Source of the DNA: Alphaproteobacteria bacterium
GTDB lineage: Bacteria; Pseudomonadota; Alphaproteobacteria; Paracaedibacterales; JAKBAR01
Reading direction: 5' to 3'
Length of the DNA stretch: 5,986 nt
NCBI GenBank assembly: GCA_019745755.1
Contig: JAIESS010000224.1
Coordinates: 1 to 5,986 of the forward strand
Notes under the pieces: generated by a model
Databases searched by the model: none
Seen by the model: the letters and a program-made list of their open reading frames with translations, nothing else
What the model was told of the DNA's origin: nothing
Made by a program: the position numbers and the translations under genes
In this document: positions 1 to 5,895 of the stretch, one piece after another
Numbering within the stretch: the first letter of the stretch is position 1
Layout of the letters: every line of letters begins with the position of its first letter

Positions 1-982
1 GATCGGCAAATGTCTTTGAAAAACGATCCTTCGCTGCGCCAAAGACATAGGCTTTTTTAATCTTTGAAAAATAAGGTGCTAGGCTGTTGATCCCATCAGA
101 TTTATCTTGCCCTCCGACAAGCCAATAGATGGTATCAAAGGTCTTAAGTGCTTGTTCCGTCGCATTGGCGCTGGTGGCTTTACTATCATTAATAAAGGTC
201 ACCTTGCCAAGGACACCCACATATTGCTGGCGATGTTTGAGGCCTTTGAACGTTGCCATACCTCTCATAATCACGTCATGGACTAACCCAAACACCTTAA
301 GCGCACGGTAGGCCATGGTGCGATTTTGTTCATTATGATCGCCTTTTAAATAAGAATGTTCAGGCAGTGATATGGATTCGTGGGCGTCATCCCATTTAAT
401 ACCGATACGAGCATTGTCAAAAATACGTTGTTTGGCAGAAGTGTAGGCTTCCATAGTGCCATGTTGAATCAGATGATCCTCTGATAAATTGAGCCAAACA
501 GCCACATCGAGGTTAAAGGCTGGGGAACGCTCTAATTGAAAGGAGGAAAGCTCCAGCACATACACATCGTGATCAAGACCAAGTTCTAAGGCGGGTACAC
601 CAATATTACCGCCCATCACAGCATCAATACCCGCCTCACGGAGGATATGAGTCACAAGCGCTGTCGTCGTGGACTTGCCGTTTGTGCCTGTAATACCGAT
701 AAATTTTTTATCCTGAGCAAATCGCCTAAGCAACGTACAATCCGTGATGATCTCACAATTATGTTCTTGTGCTCTTTGAATGACAGGATGAGGTGTTGGA
801 TAACTCACTGGAATCCCAGGGCTGATGACAATGGTTGTGATGTTCGCCCAATCGGATGCTTTTAAGATGGGATAACTATGATCTGTCACACGGTCATCAT
901 GGACAACAAAATCAAGGCCGCGCTTTTGTAAAAAGGCAGCTGTAGCAAGGCCAGAACGGGCTAAACCAAGGATAAGGTACAT
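1..982 (-). CDS. murD: UDP-N-acetylmuramoyl-L-alanine--D-glutamate ligase, C-terminus cut by window edge
   Basis: MurD is the cytoplasmic Mur ligase that adds D-glutamate to UDP-MurNAc-L-Ala using ATP. The visible 327 residues start with a Rossmann-like dinucleotide fold (MYLILGLARSGLA, 1-13). The central ATPase domain follows, with P-loop GITGTNGKSTT at 96-106, GGNIG at 124-128, ELSSFQLE at 144-151, and LSEDHLIQHG at 166-175. Lys184 in the SAK motif is the likely carbamylated lysine. The C-terminal domain opens with LKHRQQYV at 248-255 and NDSKATSANA at 265-274. About 110-130 residues should lie beyond the edge. The start is the ATG at 982-980, which shares its A with the TGA of the upstream gene (TGATG). 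A weak AGGA lies 11 bases before it, so translational coupling is likely. The stretch between the SAK motif and GDHNEQN (214-220) is about 35-40 residues shorter than I recall for E. coli MurD. Identification is secure. Confidence 0.96.
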   Translation of the reverse strand, partial: MYLILGLARSGLATAAFLQKRGLDFVVHDDRVTDHSYPILKASDWANITTIVISPGIPVSYPTPHPVIQRAQEHNCEIITDCTLLRRFAQDKKFIGITGTNGKSTTTALVTHILREAGIDAVMGGNIGVPALELGLDHDVYVLELSSFQLERSPAFNLDVAVWLNLSEDHLIQHGTMEAYTSAKQRIFDNARIGIKWDDAHESISLPEHSYLKGDHNEQNRTMAYRALKVFGLVHDVIMRGMATFKGLKHRQQYVGVLGKVTFINDSKATSANATEQALKTFDTIYWLVGGQDKSDGINSLAPYFSKIKKAYVFGAAKDRFSKTFAD

Positions 983-1989
983 CAGTGAATCATTCCTGCT
1001 TGGATAAGAATTTTTTTCGCTGAATCAGCAATCGCCACCAGATCATCCTGTGTATTGTCAATAATAAGATCATAATGAGCGTTTCGTGGGGTAATCTCAA
1101 CACGTTCAATATCAGATGATGTAAAGCCAAGGGCAGATAAAAATGTCTCCTTGTCACATTTTTCATAGCCAAGCCGTGAGGCAATTCTTTTGGTCTTCGT
1201 CGTCGGTACTATCAAATGGGTATCATAGGCTTTTTCAGCGTCTCTTCGTGTCAGCGTTTCGAGAAGAGGCTCCTCAGCTGATTCACGTTTTTTATAAAGG
1301 TCAATGTATTGCCACAAAGGAAAACCTTTACGCATCTCGGACATATCACCCTTATGAGAAGCGCGTTCATTACGCGTAAGCACACGCTTTGATAGAGATG
1401 CTAGAGAACAAAAAACAAGGACCACTGTATGTTTGACTTCCGAACATTGTTCTTGAAGAGCATGCACATTTTTTTCACGAGACGTATCTGTAATAAGATT
1501 TTTTCCGCTCAAAGCCATTTGAGCAATAGCAGTGATAATATATTGATCACATGCATCTCTTTCTGCTTTACTTTTGTCTTGTTGCTGTTCATCACTTACC
1601 TGTTTAGAACCATCTACTTTAAGAAGTGATTCAGCCCCTTGGATGATCTTAACACTGGCCCGTGCACGTTGTTTTATACCATCCGGCACGTTGGACCTTT
1701 GAATATAAAAATCGGCACTATCCATGCCTTTCCCTATGTCCTCATGATGAATAGCCGCAAGAAGATCAGCATACGCATGAGGATAAAACTCCTTTATCCT
1801 ATCTGCTTTTTTTATCATCCTCATAATGTCCATGCTGCAATCATCAAGAGTTGTATAAATATCTTTTATTGTCTTTATAAGCGTTGTTTTTCCTGATGTC
1901 GATGTACCGAGAAGGATAATTATTTCCCCTTTATCCTTGGACAAGCAGGGCGCTGTCAAAAGAAAAAAGAGAACAATTATGTTAAACAT
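982..1989 (-). CDS. Exported-looking P-loop kinase-like protein of unknown function
   Basis: I do not recognise a specific gene. The 335-residue product begins with an apparent signal peptide: a hydrophobic run at residues 2-12, then TAPCLS and a charged KDK. A Walker A P-loop, GTSTSGKTT at 28-36, follows directly after the beta strand EIIILL. Further in are LITDTS (165-170, possible Walker B or acidic strand), a VVLVFCS strand (189-195) followed by an Arg/Lys-rich lid-like stretch (201-222), and YDTHLIV (255-261) and YDLIIDNT (306-313), which resemble the closing strand of small kinases such as chloramphenicol phosphotransferase-like or zeta-toxin-like proteins. That family link is inference. 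The next methionine is residue 53, inside the domain, so a cytosolic start would destroy the fold. The gene starts 10 bases after the mraY stop, with a weak AGG overlapping that stop, and overlaps murD by one base. Two 60-base samples (1501-1560, 1801-1860) are 32-37% G+C, lower than most samples taken from mraY and murD. Confidence 0.85.
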   Translation of the reverse strand: MFNIIVLFFLLTAPCLSKDKGEIIILLGTSTSGKTTLIKTIKDIYTTLDDCSMDIMRMIKKADRIKEFYPHAYADLLAAIHHEDIGKGMDSADFYIQRSNVPDGIKQRARASVKIIQGAESLLKVDGSKQVSDEQQQDKSKAERDACDQYIITAIAQMALSGKNLITDTSREKNVHALQEQCSEVKHTVVLVFCSLASLSKRVLTRNERASHKGDMSEMRKGFPLWQYIDLYKKRESAEEPLLETLTRRDAEKAYDTHLIVPTTKTKRIASRLGYEKCDKETFLSALGFTSSDIERVEITPRNAHYDLIIDNTQDDLVAIADSAKKILIQAGMIH

Positions 1990-1999
1990 TATAAGGTAC

Positions 2000-3085
2000 C
2001 TAGCGTAACTTTAACGTAGACAGACCAATAATCGCAAGAATGCTTGCAATAATCCAAAAACGAATCACGATGGTGGGTTCGGGCCAACCCTTTTTCTCAA
2101 AATGATGATGGATGGGGGCCATGAGGAAAATGCGTTTTTTCGTCATTTTATAATAGCCGACTTGAAGAATCACTGAAACAGCCTCAATAACAAAAAGGCC
2201 GCCCATAATCGCAAGGACAAGTTCGTGTTTTGTAATCATGGCAATGGTACCAAGGGCGCCGCCTGCAGCAAGAGAACCTGTGTCCCCCATAAAAACTTTG
2301 GCGGGTGGTGCGTTGAACCAAAGAAAGCCAAGTCCTGCACCAATAAAGCCACCGCAAAAAATAGCAAGCTCTCCCGCATTTGGTACATGATGCAGTTGTA
2401 GGTAATTTGAAAAGACAGCATTACCAACAAGGTAGGCAATGAGACAAAAGCATGCAGAAACAATCATCACGGGCACAATCGCAAGGCCGTCAAGGCCGTC
2501 CGTGAGGTTAACGGCGTTAGAAGAACCCACGATGACACAGAAGCTAAAGGGGTAAAATAGCCAATCCAGTGGCACCAGGACGTCCTTCATAAAAGGTATA
2601 GCAAGGCCTGTGGCCATAGGTTCTTTGAGTGTGTGGATAAAAACATAGGTGGCGGCAATAGATAACAGAGCTTGAAAAAACAGCTTTGTCTTTCCTGATA
2701 ATCCCTTGGAGTTTTGTTTTGTAAGTTTTAGGTAATCATCACGCATGCCGAGCAATCCAAAGCCAAGGGTGACGGTGAGGGTCATCCAGATATAGGTATT
2801 ATGTAGGTCCGCCCATAAGAGGGTGCTCACCGTCAGGGCAAATAAGATCAAGACGCCCCCCATGGTCGGCGTGCCTTTTTTTGTGATCAAATGACTTTCA
2901 GGGCCATCAAGACGTATGGGTTGACCATTTTTTTGCTTGTGCTTCAGCCACCCAATAAACCGATGGCCGAACAAAAAGCAAATGAGCAGTGCCGTTAAGA
3001 TCGCCCCCATAGTTCGAAATGTGAGGTAGCGAAAAAGGTTTAACGGCCCAAGGTAGTCTGTAAATTGAAAAAGATATGTCAGCAT
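2000..3085 (-). CDS. mraY: Phospho-N-acetylmuramoyl-pentapeptide-transferase (lipid I synthase)
   Basis: MraY is the polytopic inner-membrane enzyme that moves phospho-MurNAc-pentapeptide from UDP to undecaprenyl phosphate, giving lipid I. At 361 residues it matches the usual family length of about 360. Motifs in order are SHLITKKGTPTMGG (64-77), the Asp pair in GMRDDYLKL (113-121, D116/D117), NAVNLTDGLDG (190-200), FMGDTGS with D268, and APIHHHFEKKGW (323-334). Hydrophobic segments fill the rest and the protein ends in a membrane segment plus LKLR. The N-terminus (MLTYLFQF, then FRYLTFR) aligns with known MraY, so the ATG at 3085 is right, although no Shine-Dalgarno sequence precedes it. It heads a mraY / kinase-like / murD unit. 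The expected upstream murF is absent and a 223-base intergenic region precedes it instead. Samples of this gene are 45-52% G+C. Confidence 0.98.
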   Translation of the reverse strand: MLTYLFQFTDYLGPLNLFRYLTFRTMGAILTALLICFLFGHRFIGWLKHKQKNGQPIRLDGPESHLITKKGTPTMGGVLILFALTVSTLLWADLHNTYIWMTLTVTLGFGLLGMRDDYLKLTKQNSKGLSGKTKLFFQALLSIAATYVFIHTLKEPMATGLAIPFMKDVLVPLDWLFYPFSFCVIVGSSNAVNLTDGLDGLAIVPVMIVSACFCLIAYLVGNAVFSNYLQLHHVPNAGELAIFCGGFIGAGLGFLWFNAPPAKVFMGDTGSLAAGGALGTIAMITKHELVLAIMGGLFVIEAVSVILQVGYYKMTKKRIFLMAPIHHHFEKKGWPEPTIVIRFWIIASILAIIGLSTLKLR

Positions 3086-3106
3086 GTGTGATAATTGATT
3101 AGATGA

Positions 3107-3139
3107 CTAAAGTGCGTTATGGTAGCATAAAGTGCTCAT
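3107..3139 (-). CDS. Possible leader peptide (10 codons) upstream of and in frame with mraY
   Basis: An ATG at 3139-3137 opens MSTLCYHNAL and closes at a TAG (3109-3107). It has a good purine-rich ribosome binding site (AAGGAGAAGG, 3156-3147) with the GAAGG part 7 bases from the ATG. The mraY ATG lies 21 bases beyond the stop, in the same frame, and has no Shine-Dalgarno of its own. Termination at the TAG followed by reinitiation at mraY is a plausible arrangement, but this is inference. A 10-codon frame can occur by chance and there is no conservation evidence here. Readthrough of the TAG would add 18 residues to MraY, which is less likely. Confidence 0.3.
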   Translation of the reverse strand: MSTLCYHNAL

Positions 3140-3143
3140 GAAG

Positions 3144-3175
3144 ACACCTTCTCCTTTTATAAAAGGGAAAGACAT
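3144..3175 (-). promoter_or_regulatory. Hairpin in the mraY leader masking the leader-peptide ribosome binding site
   Basis: In the minus-strand transcript, bases 3175-3162 can pair with 3157-3144 around a UAUA loop. By hand count this gives 13 pairs, four of them G-U, with one C-A mismatch. The core is the perfect 14-base palindrome CCTTTTATAAAAGG at 3153-3166. The 3' arm contains the AAGGAGAAGG ribosome binding site, so folding would hide it. The stem is A/U- and G-U-rich and therefore weak, which would suit conditional opening, although no ligand or trigger can be read from sequence. On the plus strand the same hairpin is followed by a T run, but no plus-strand gene precedes it. Confidence 0.4.
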
Positions 3176-3209
3176 TTTTTTATTCCAGCAATACAAGCTA
3201 CACATCATA

Positions 3210-3239
3210 AAAAAAGAACCACTAAGTTCGTTCTTTTTT
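3210..3239 (-). terminator. Probable intrinsic terminator downstream of the secreted-protein gene
   Basis: AAAAAAGAAC (3210-3219) is perfectly complementary to GTTCTTTTTT (3230-3239), giving a 10-bp stem around a 10-base loop. On the minus strand a T run closes it. It lies about 70 bases after the stop of the gene at 3309-3827 and before mraY, so it would separate the two transcripts. The stem has only three G-C pairs, so efficiency may be modest. It is symmetrical enough to work in both directions. Confidence 0.65.
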
Positions 3240-3308
3240 ATAATCACACCATATATATCGTTGAGTGAACTGACATTGGAATTTTATTATTTTGTTGCTT
3301 AATATCGC

Positions 3309-3827
3309 TTAAGTCCCATTCCCATAAAAATCAGAAAGACTGGCTATGGATTTAAACAGTACATCGTTATTCGCTTTTTTCCTCTGAAATGAGATTTCTT
3401 CGTCAATGCTAAACTTTGTACGATTCAAATCATATCCCATCAAAAAACACTCTTTGTGAAGTGTAGCGTTCACATTTTCAGGGACGGGGCCCCACGTATC
3501 ATTACACCCCATAGCTTTGTAGGCATTCTCTTTCTCACGCAGATGCGCTTTTTTCTTTTGAAGCCATGAAGGGTCATCTTTCTTCTCCGCTGTGCAAATA
3601 AACGCAGTCAGTTTATCTCTCTCCATCGCTAGATCACGCAAATCATTTTTGCAATTCATCCCACGGTAAGCCTTTTCCCCAGTAAAAGGAGCACAAAATT
3701 TATGTCGAGAATAATAATGTTTATCAAGAAAATCTAATCTGCGTCGCATACCGCCAAGGTCCGAAGAAGGCTCACTCCCCTGCCCTACACCACAAAAAAA
3801 TACTAACAAAATAAGTAATGTTTTCAT
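3309..3827 (-). CDS. Hypothetical secreted protein with five cysteines in the mature part
   Basis: I do not recognise this protein. From the ATG at 3827 it is 172 residues. The start is Lys-Thr then a hydrophobic core LLILLVFF, then small residues (GVGQGS), which is a typical signal peptide with likely cleavage near residues 17-18. An in-frame GTG at 3842 would add five residues (MDFYV) in front and weaken that signal, so the ATG is preferred; the ribosome binding site (GGTGG, about 10 bases upstream) is weak. The mature part is rich in Lys, Glu and Asp and has Cys at 45, 59, 78, 108 and 127. A short motif recurs: AYRGMNCKND (54-63) and AYKAMGCND (103-111), hinting at a degenerate internal repeat. 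Periplasmic or extracellular location is inferred. It is a single gene between two terminators, only 44 bases from the end of the alpha operon terminator. Confidence 0.75.
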   Translation of the reverse strand: MKTLLILLVFFCGVGQGSEPSSDLGGMRRRLDFLDKHYYSRHKFCAPFTGEKAYRGMNCKNDLRDLAMERDKLTAFICTAEKKDDPSWLQKKKAHLREKENAYKAMGCNDTWGPVPENVNATLHKECFLMGYDLNRTKFSIDEEISFQRKKANNDVLFKSIASLSDFYGNGT

Positions 3828-3870
3828 CACGTAAAAATCCACCCGTAATTTCTTTCATTCATCATGCATA

Positions 3871-3899
3871 AAAAAAGCCCCGTAAACAACGGGGCTTTT
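3871..3899 (-). terminator. Intrinsic terminator of the ribosomal alpha operon
   Basis: AAAAGCCCCGT (3873-3883) and ACGGGGCTTTT (3889-3899) form a perfect 11-bp stem with a five-base loop. The minus-strand transcript then runs into a stretch of T residues (3876 to 3870). It begins 24 bases after the rplQ stop. This is a strong, classic terminator for the rpsM-rpsK-rpoA-rplQ transcript. Confidence 0.93.
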
Positions 3900-3922
3900 G
3901 CAGTATTCACAATTTTGAAAGA

Positions 3923-4330
3923 CTAGTCCTTAGACTCATCCATCGCTTTGGGTGTAAAAGGTTTTGCAGCAGGATCACGATCCACAAACTCAATAATAGC
4001 CATCGGTGCATTATCACCATAACGGAAACCCGCTTTGATAATACGTGTGTAGCCACCAGCGCGTGTTGCATAACGTGTCGCGAGTGTGCTCATCAACTTT
4101 GCTACAAGAGCTTCATCCTGAAGTTCTGAGATCAACTGACGGCGGACATGCAGTGAATTGTCACGCGCCTTTGTGACCAACTTCTCAACAATGGGACGAA
4201 GGTCTTTCGCCTTTGGAAGCGTTGTTTTAATTTGCTCATACTGAATAAGGCTTTGTGCCATATTCTTGAAAAGCGCTTTGCGATGCTCAGACGTTCTGTT
4301 GAGTTTACGTCCACTTAATCCGTGTCTCAT
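3923..4330 (-). CDS. rplQ: 50S ribosomal protein L17
   Basis: L17 is a large-subunit protein near the polypeptide exit. The 135-residue sequence shows the conserved N-terminus MRHGLSGRKLNRTSEHRKAL, then TTLPKAKDLRPIVEKLVTKAR (37-57) and the closing RIIKAGFRYGDNAPMAIIEFVDRD segment, followed by a short polar tail (DESKD) as in many alphaproteobacterial L17 proteins. The ATG at 4330 is preceded by a good GGAGAA ribosome binding site at 7 bases. It is the last gene of the alpha operon, 44 bases after rpoA and directly before the terminator at 3871-3899. Nothing is unusual about it. Confidence 0.98.
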   Translation of the reverse strand: MRHGLSGRKLNRTSEHRKALFKNMAQSLIQYEQIKTTLPKAKDLRPIVEKLVTKARDNSLHVRRQLISELQDEALVAKLMSTLATRYATRAGGYTRIIKAGFRYGDNAPMAIIEFVDRDPAAKPFTPKAMDESKD

Positions 4331-4374
4331 TTATCTTCTCCAGTATTATTCAATGCTCTAAGTTTTATATGGAC

Positions 4375-5394
4375 CTAGGCGTAGGGGTCTTCAAGTTTTT
4401 TTGCAAGTTCTTCGATGTTTTCCGGTGGCCAGGCAGGGATCACCATGCCGAAGTTAAGCCCCATTTGACCAAGAACTTCTTTAATTTCATTCAATGATTT
4501 ACGACCAAAGTTTGGCGTGCGAAGCATTTCGCCCTCACTTCTTTGGACAAGATCACCAATATAAATAATATTTTCTGTCTTAAGGCAATTTGCTGAACGA
4601 ACAGACAATTCAAGCTCTTCCACTTTACGAAGAAGATTGCGATTGAAAGGTAGCTCATCTTGTGTTGCCATTTTCTCAACATGCTTGGGCTCATCAAAGT
4701 TGATAAACACATTCATTTGATCTTGTAAGATGCGCGCAGCAAGAGCAAGTGCATCATCCGGTTTCAATGAACCATCTGTTGTGATACGCATCGTCAATTT
4801 ATCAAAGTCTGTACGTTGGCCAACACGGGTTTGATCAACTTTGTAGAACACCTTTTTAATAGGGCTGAAAATTGAATCAATGGGAATGACACCAAGGGGT
4901 TTGTCTTCACGAACATGTTGGTTCGCCGCAACATAACCTTTACCAGATTCAACGATCATCTCAATATTAAGCTTCGCGCCCTTATCCAATGTACAAATCA
5001 ACACATCAGGATCAAGAACTTCAACTTCCGAAGGGCATTGAATATCGCGTGCGTAGACAGGTCCTTGTTGACTTGCAACAAGCTTGATACGCTTTGGCAC
5101 ATCAGAATTAAGCTTTACACCAACCGTTTTGAGGTTAAGCACAATATCCGTCACATCTTCCATAACACCTGGAATTGTTGAGAATTCGTGGAGCACACCA
5201 TCGATTTTAATTGACGTAATCGCAGCACCTTGGAGTGAAGACATCAAAATACGACGGAGCGCATTTCCGATTGTAAGACCGAAACCACGCTCGAGTGGTT
5301 CGATCACAACTTCTGCCTCACGCAAAGCCTGGTCTGCGTAATTAAAATTGAGATTGTATGGCTTAATAAGAGCTTGCCAGTTTGTCTGAATCAC
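4375..5394 (-). CDS. rpoA: DNA-directed RNA polymerase subunit alpha
   Basis: RpoA dimerises to nucleate assembly of beta and beta', and its C-terminal domain contacts UP elements and activators. The 339-residue protein has a complete N-terminal domain (about 1-235, with PLERGFGLTIGNALRRILMSS at 33-53 and HEFSTIPGVMEDVTDI at 69-84) and a complete C-terminal domain (about 250-325). The C-terminal domain includes LSVRSANCLK at 263-272, where R266 matches the DNA-contacting Arg265 of E. coli, and GRKSLNEIKEVL at 297-308. Length is normal for alphaproteobacteria. The start is GTG at 5394, seven bases after an AAGGTG ribosome binding site. That site can pair with a complementary segment 5' in the spacer (5401-5463), so translation may be modulated. 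Confidence 0.98.
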   Translation of the reverse strand: MIQTNWQALIKPYNLNFNYADQALREAEVVIEPLERGFGLTIGNALRRILMSSLQGAAITSIKIDGVLHEFSTIPGVMEDVTDIVLNLKTVGVKLNSDVPKRIKLVASQQGPVYARDIQCPSEVEVLDPDVLICTLDKGAKLNIEMIVESGKGYVAANQHVREDKPLGVIPIDSIFSPIKKVFYKVDQTRVGQRTDFDKLTMRITTDGSLKPDDALALAARILQDQMNVFINFDEPKHVEKMATQDELPFNRNLLRKVEELELSVRSANCLKTENIIYIGDLVQRSEGEMLRTPNFGRKSLNEIKEVLGQMGLNFGMVIPAWPPENIEELAKKLEDPYA

Positions 5395-5400
5395 AGCTAT

Positions 5401-5463
5401 TCACCTTACTTTTCTAAAACTTTTAAAACTTTTCACACCACCCCACACACTAGCGCAAGGTGA
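5401..5463 (-). promoter_or_regulatory. Possible stem masking the rpoA ribosome binding site
   Basis: In the rpsK-rpoA spacer of the transcript, UCACCUUGC (5463-5455) is complementary to GUAAGGUGA (5409-5401): nine pairs, one of them G-U, closing a 45-base loop. The 3' arm contains the AAGGUG that precedes the rpoA GTG. The loop includes a tandem 9-base repeat. Such pairing could lower rpoA translation relative to the ribosomal genes. It may also be a chance match, since a loop this long weakens it. Confidence 0.3.
5416..5433. repeat. Tandem 9-base repeat in the rpsK-rpoA spacer
   Basis: AAAACTTTT occurs twice back to back (5416-5424 and 5425-5433). It lies in the 86-base spacer between rpsK and rpoA. 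It is too short and A/T-rich to assign a role. Confidence 0.6.
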
Positions 5464-5480
5464 TATAAACACCCCCTCGA

Positions 5481-5873
5481 TTAAACACGACGACGCTTAG
5501 GAGGCCTTACACCATTGTGTGGAATAGGCGTCACATCACGAATCACGCTGATACTAAAACCAACAGACTGCAATGCACGAAGCGCTGTTTCACGTCCAGA
5601 TCCAGGTCCGCTAACAATCACGGAAAGGTTCTTCATGCCATGTTCCATAGCTTTTTTACCAGCATCTTCTGCAGCAACTTGAGCCGCATAAGGCGTTGAT
5701 TTACGTGACCCTTTGAAACCCACAGTTCCGGCTGAAGACCAAGAAATTGTATTCCCTTGCTCATCCGTAAGGGTAATCATCGTGTTGTTAAAGCTCGCAT
5801 TAATATGCGCAACGCCATTAACGACGTTTTTACGTTCTCTACGACGAACGCGACCTGTTTGTTTTTGTGACAT
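5481..5873 (-). CDS. rpsK: 30S ribosomal protein S11
   Basis: S11 is a small-subunit platform protein that binds 16S rRNA near the E site. The 130-residue length is normal. Conserved segments are GVAHINASFNNTMITLTD (20-37), SSAGTVGFKGSRKSTPYAAQ (46-65), and the C-terminal RDVTPIPHNGVRPPKRRRV (112-130). The residue after HNG is Val, where many S11 proteins have Cys. The ATG at 5873 has a GAGG ribosome binding site eight bases upstream. It begins 22 bases after rpsM and is followed by an 86-base spacer before rpoA. No rpsD lies between rpsK and rpoA, unlike in E. coli. Confidence 0.98.
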   Translation of the reverse strand: MSQKQTGRVRRRERKNVVNGVAHINASFNNTMITLTDEQGNTISWSSAGTVGFKGSRKSTPYAAQVAAEDAGKKAMEHGMKNLSVIVSGPGSGRETALRALQSVGFSISVIRDVTPIPHNGVRPPKRRRV

Positions 5874-5895
5874 TATTTAAGCCTCAGACCTACTA

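Larger units (their letters stand above)
3086..3308. other. Intergenic region between the secreted-protein gene and mraY
   Basis: This 223-base spacer holds the terminator-like hairpin (3210-3239), the SD-masking hairpin (3144-3175) and the 10-codon reading frame (3107-3139). A mraY promoter is expected between the terminator and the second hairpin. I could not assign convincing -35 and -10 elements there: TATAAA at 3160-3155 sits too close to the ribosome binding site to be a comfortable -10. Nothing else was seen. Confidence 0.6.

Noticed and set aside
129..865. Plus-strand frames at 129-311 and 647-865
   Set aside because: Both lie opposite MurD, whose translated motifs are continuous through these positions.
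1143..1896. Three plus-strand open frames (1143-1379, 1429-1629, 1639-1896) opposite the kinase-like gene
   Set aside because: They are antisense to a coherent coding frame, show no domain-like composition, and read as low-complexity shadows of an A/T-rich gene.
1930..1989. Possible lipoprotein signal (TAPC at residues 12-15) in the kinase-like protein
   Set aside because: Pro precedes Cys and Thr takes the place of the usual Leu, so it does not fit a standard lipobox; an ordinary signal peptide or anchor is more likely.
2236..2463. Minus-strand alternative frames at 2236-2463, 990-1184, 4132-4314 and 4491-4712
   Set aside because: These are out-of-frame readings inside mraY, the kinase-like gene, rplQ and rpoA, which have clear family motifs in the main frame.
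3144..3181. Reading the hairpin plus T run at 3144-3181 as a plus-strand terminator
   Set aside because: No plus-strand gene precedes it, and the minus-strand interpretation explains the embedded ribosome binding site better, although it might stop antisense transcripts.
5434..5480. G-rich stretches on the minus strand suggesting a quadruplex upstream of rpoA
   Set aside because: There are too few runs of three or more G residues with suitable spacing to support one.
4915..5699. Plus-strand frames at 4915-5181, 5084-5341 and 5517-5699
   Set aside because: They are antisense to the highly conserved rpoA and rpsK genes, and no independent signal was seen.
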